From Robiginitalea sp. SC105 (lineage in GTDB: Bacteria > Bacteroidota > Bacteroidia > Flavobacteriales > Flavobacteriaceae), in NCBI RefSeq assembly GCF_014243345.1, contig NZ_JACLZF010000002.1, positions 1,364,001 through 1,428,000 on the forward strand: 64,000 bases of DNA, written 5' to 3'. Each line of letters begins with the position of its first letter. The first letter of the stretch is position 1. Position numbers and translations under genes: made by a program. This document shows, in pieces, positions 61,593-64,000 of this stretch. Under the pieces are notes generated by a model. It was given only the letters and a program-made list of their open reading frames with translations, was not told the origin of the DNA and ran no database searches.

Positions 61593-62306
61593 ATGTTGAA
61601 GCGGACTAATATCGAGACCCAGCTGCAGGCGCTCCGGGAACGGGATCTGCGTGATTCCCAGCTGACCAACTTACTGGAAGCCCTGCAAATAGAGGCACCC
61701 CCTATCCCCTCTCAGGAGGCGGGTACAGGTAGCCCGGAAATCCGGGCTGCAAATTCCTTTGACTTTGACCTGTTGGAGTCCGGCCGGATCTACCGCCTGG
61801 ACCAGATACGTTCCATATGTATCGATTACAGGTTGCGGTTCCTGGATTTGAAATATTTCAAACCCCGGCTTCCCCAAAGTGCCAAAGTGGCCATAACGGC
61901 ACTTGAAGCACACCACGATACGCGCCTGGAAGGGCTAAAGATCATCGCTCCTTCGCGCCTGTTCAAGCTGGAGGACCGGGACGACCCGTTGCTCTTTGTT
62001 CCCCTTGGCAACGATTACTTTTACCTGGTGCACAAATGGGGGGACGACCTGCATCCACTGCGGCGTTTACTGGTTTGGCCCTTCCGGAATATCGTCAATC
62101 TGACCCTGGTGGTCCTGTTGGCCAGTTACCTGCTCTCTCTGATGGTGCCCGGCGGGTTGTTTTCAAAAAACGACAGCGCGGCGGAATTCTGGATAATTTT
62201 CTTCTTTATGTTCAAATCCCTGGCTGCAGTGGTTATTTTTTACGGTTTTGCACTGGGAAAAAACTTTAATCCGGCCATCTGGAACAGTAAATATTTCAAC
62301 GCCTGA
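61593..62306 (+). CDS. Membrane protein of unknown function with two C-terminal spans
   Basis: This 237-residue protein has a soluble N-terminal two-thirds (charged, with RLRFLDLKYFKPRLPQSAKVAITALEA) and two membrane segments (about 168-190 and 200-222). It ends WNSKYFNA. I do not recognise a named family, although the sequence looks like a conserved flavobacterial protein. It has a complete promoter and is transcribed alone; its stop lies nine bases from the convergent lipoprotein gene. Confidence 0.75.
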   Translation: MLKRTNIETQLQALRERDLRDSQLTNLLEALQIEAPPIPSQEAGTGSPEIRAANSFDFDLLESGRIYRLDQIRSICIDYRLRFLDLKYFKPRLPQSAKVAITALEAHHDTRLEGLKIIAPSRLFKLEDRDDPLLFVPLGNDYFYLVHKWGDDLHPLRRLLVWPFRNIVNLTLVVLLASYLLSLMVPGGLFSKNDSAAEFWIIFFFMFKSLAAVVIFYGFALGKNFNPAIWNSKYFNA

Positions 62307-62315
62307 ATACAGGAA

Positions 62316-63452
62316 TCACTGCCCGAGGATGACAAACGGTGCAGCGGGTAATTCAATGTGGTCCAGATACCGGAATTCCCCGTCGATTTGGAGGCGGAGC
62401 ATTCCGCCCCTTCCGGGGTCCGAGGCCCTGCGGTAACCCACCAGCAGCAGTCCGTTGAGGCGGTCGTAGCCCACAGCGCTGGCCGTACCAATATCGAGTT
62501 CATTCCCCAGTTGTCCGGGGGTCAGGAAGTTGTCGAAATAATAAATCCTCAGGGTACGCCCCGGGAAGTCATATACGGCTGCCGCCGAGACTCCTGCCCA
62601 GGGACCTTCAGTAACCGGGTAGGTATAGAACAGGCGTTCGCCAGTTGCATCTGAAAACGGATTCTGGTTACAGAACCCGGGCCGGAAGGAATCCTGGTAG
62701 CGAATCTTTTCCAGATTGGTCAGGGAATCCATGTCCAGGAGCTGGTGCAGGTCGGGGTAACCGATGAGCAGGCTGCTTTGTCCGACACGGGTCAGTGACC
62801 GCGCCCCGGGTTCCAGGGCCAGGTCCTCCAGGATTTCCATGTTCCCGGCATGCACAACCACCAGCCTGCTGGAATTACCTTCTGTCAGTTCGTTCGTGAC
62901 CAGTACGTAAATACGATTTCCGTCCGTTTCAAGGTCTACAGGCTGTCCTTCAAGGATCAGGTCGGCGGGCGCACCCCCTTCCAGGGGGAATTTACGCAAG
63001 ATGTAGGCAGGGGGTTTTTCGCCATTCTCTGTATTGCGGATGGCCAGGAAAAGTGTGGTGCCCGCATGCGCAATGGACAACAAATCGGATTTGCACGGAT
63101 CGAATCCGGCGAGCACTTCCCCGGTGAGGAGGATTTGTTCCGGGTACCGGTAAAGGCCGGCACGGCCATCGCAGGGTGACTGCCCGGTAACAAAACTCAG
63201 TCCCCCGGGGTTTCGGTAAAACAATTCGGGAAGCGATTCCCCCGAATAGACTTCACTGCCCCCTGAAAGTTCAATTCCTTCGGAATCCGAACTGAGAAGA
63301 GCGGTTCCGAGCGTTCCCCCGGAACCAGTCAGAACGGTGTAATCGGCAGGACGCAAAACGCTTTCAGGCGTCTCTCCCCCGGATGAATCAGGCGTTGTAC
63401 AGCTCCCCACCAGCCATAGTCCCGCCAGTAGTAACGGCAGGTAGGCTTTCAT
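62316..63452 (-). CDS. Lipoprotein of unknown function, probable beta-propeller
   Basis: This 378-residue protein has a lipoprotein signal with lipobox VGSC (Cys about residue 18) and a Gly/Ser-rich linker after it. The body shows repeated beta patterns (for example KSDLLSIAHAGTTLFLAIRNTENG and NRIYVLVTNELTEGNSSRLVVV) that look like propeller blades. No catalytic motif was seen. It is probably anchored in the periplasm or at the surface. It lies 30 bases after the cut ABC-F gene on the same strand and may share its transcript. Confidence 0.78.
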   Translation of the reverse strand: MKAYLPLLLAGLWLVGSCTTPDSSGGETPESVLRPADYTVLTGSGGTLGTALLSSDSEGIELSGGSEVYSGESLPELFYRNPGGLSFVTGQSPCDGRAGLYRYPEQILLTGEVLAGFDPCKSDLLSIAHAGTTLFLAIRNTENGEKPPAYILRKFPLEGGAPADLILEGQPVDLETDGNRIYVLVTNELTEGNSSRLVVVHAGNMEILEDLALEPGARSLTRVGQSSLLIGYPDLHQLLDMDSLTNLEKIRYQDSFRPGFCNQNPFSDATGERLFYTYPVTEGPWAGVSAAAVYDFPGRTLRIYYFDNFLTPGQLGNELDIGTASAVGYDRLNGLLLVGYRRASDPGRGGMLRLQIDGEFRYLDHIELPAAPFVILGQ

Positions 63453-63482
63453 TTGTCATTGAATTAATATGACGGGGCCGTT

Positions 63483-64000
<518 letters not shown>

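Overview
The window reads as ordinary core chromosome from a GC-rich member of the Flavobacteriaceae (Bacteroidota). A Robiginitalea-like organism is my best guess, but I could not test this. The grounds are: several gene families typical of flavobacteria (DUF4834, CAL67264-type membrane protein, short LeuA, Bacteroidota-type serine palmitoyltransferase, TPR histidine kinase with LytTR regulator); repeated use of the Bacteroidota -7 promoter element TAnnTTTG; and almost no Shine-Dalgarno sequences before start codons. No rRNA, tRNA, CRISPR array, insertion sequence, prophage or integrase was seen.

Layout. 1-5721: cut YfhO-like membrane protein, DUF4834, an outer-membrane MetA-like protein, a GNAT-fold protein, serine palmitoyltransferase and a cysteine-synthase/CBS-like enzyme. 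5793-12108: oligopeptidase B, YbaB/EbfC, a DUF1508 protein, threonine aldolase and a DUF5117-type zinc metalloprotease. 12295-15601: three-gene operon of circularly permuted ATP-grasp, alpha-E and transglutaminase-like proteins. 15671-20185: prfB with a programmed +1 frameshift, an ArsC-like protein, a lysine-tailed secreted protein and an outer-membrane beta-barrel receptor. 20306-28792: small membrane proteins, fumC, a coiled-coil protein, an MBL-fold lipoprotein, EttA, a Gfo/Idh/MocA oxidoreductase and an acyl-CoA carboxylase beta subunit. 28815-36731: a plug-TPR exported protein, an M24 peptidase, menE, a CPBP protease, menC, an SDR and a UPF0173 hydrolase. 36754-40061: TPR histidine kinase and LytTR regulator, separated by a structured 590-base gap. 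40096-46290: menA, a SPOR protein, CvfB, DUF2853, menD, isochorismate synthase and a hotdog thioesterase. 46333-54300: hydrolase, GNAT, dnaK, sdaA, panB and an RluA-type synthase. 54314-64000: helical-repeat protein, leuA-leuB, pheT, a fasciclin protein, two unknowns and a cut ABC-F protein.

How genes work together. Two minus-strand clusters supply most of menaquinone synthesis (isochorismate synthase, MenD, MenC, MenE, hotdog thioesterase, MenA). MenB and a convincing MenH are not in the window. LeuA and LeuB lie in one unit without LeuCD. The kinase and LytTR regulator look like a cognate pair.

The most interesting signal lies between them. Two pairs of direct repeats (TGTTGT[G/C]AAA, exactly 21 bp apart in each pair) each precede a -7-like element and then a hairpin plus T-tract about 70 bases further on, all on the minus strand. 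This suggests two LytTR-controlled short RNAs, or an attenuated leader for the kinase gene.
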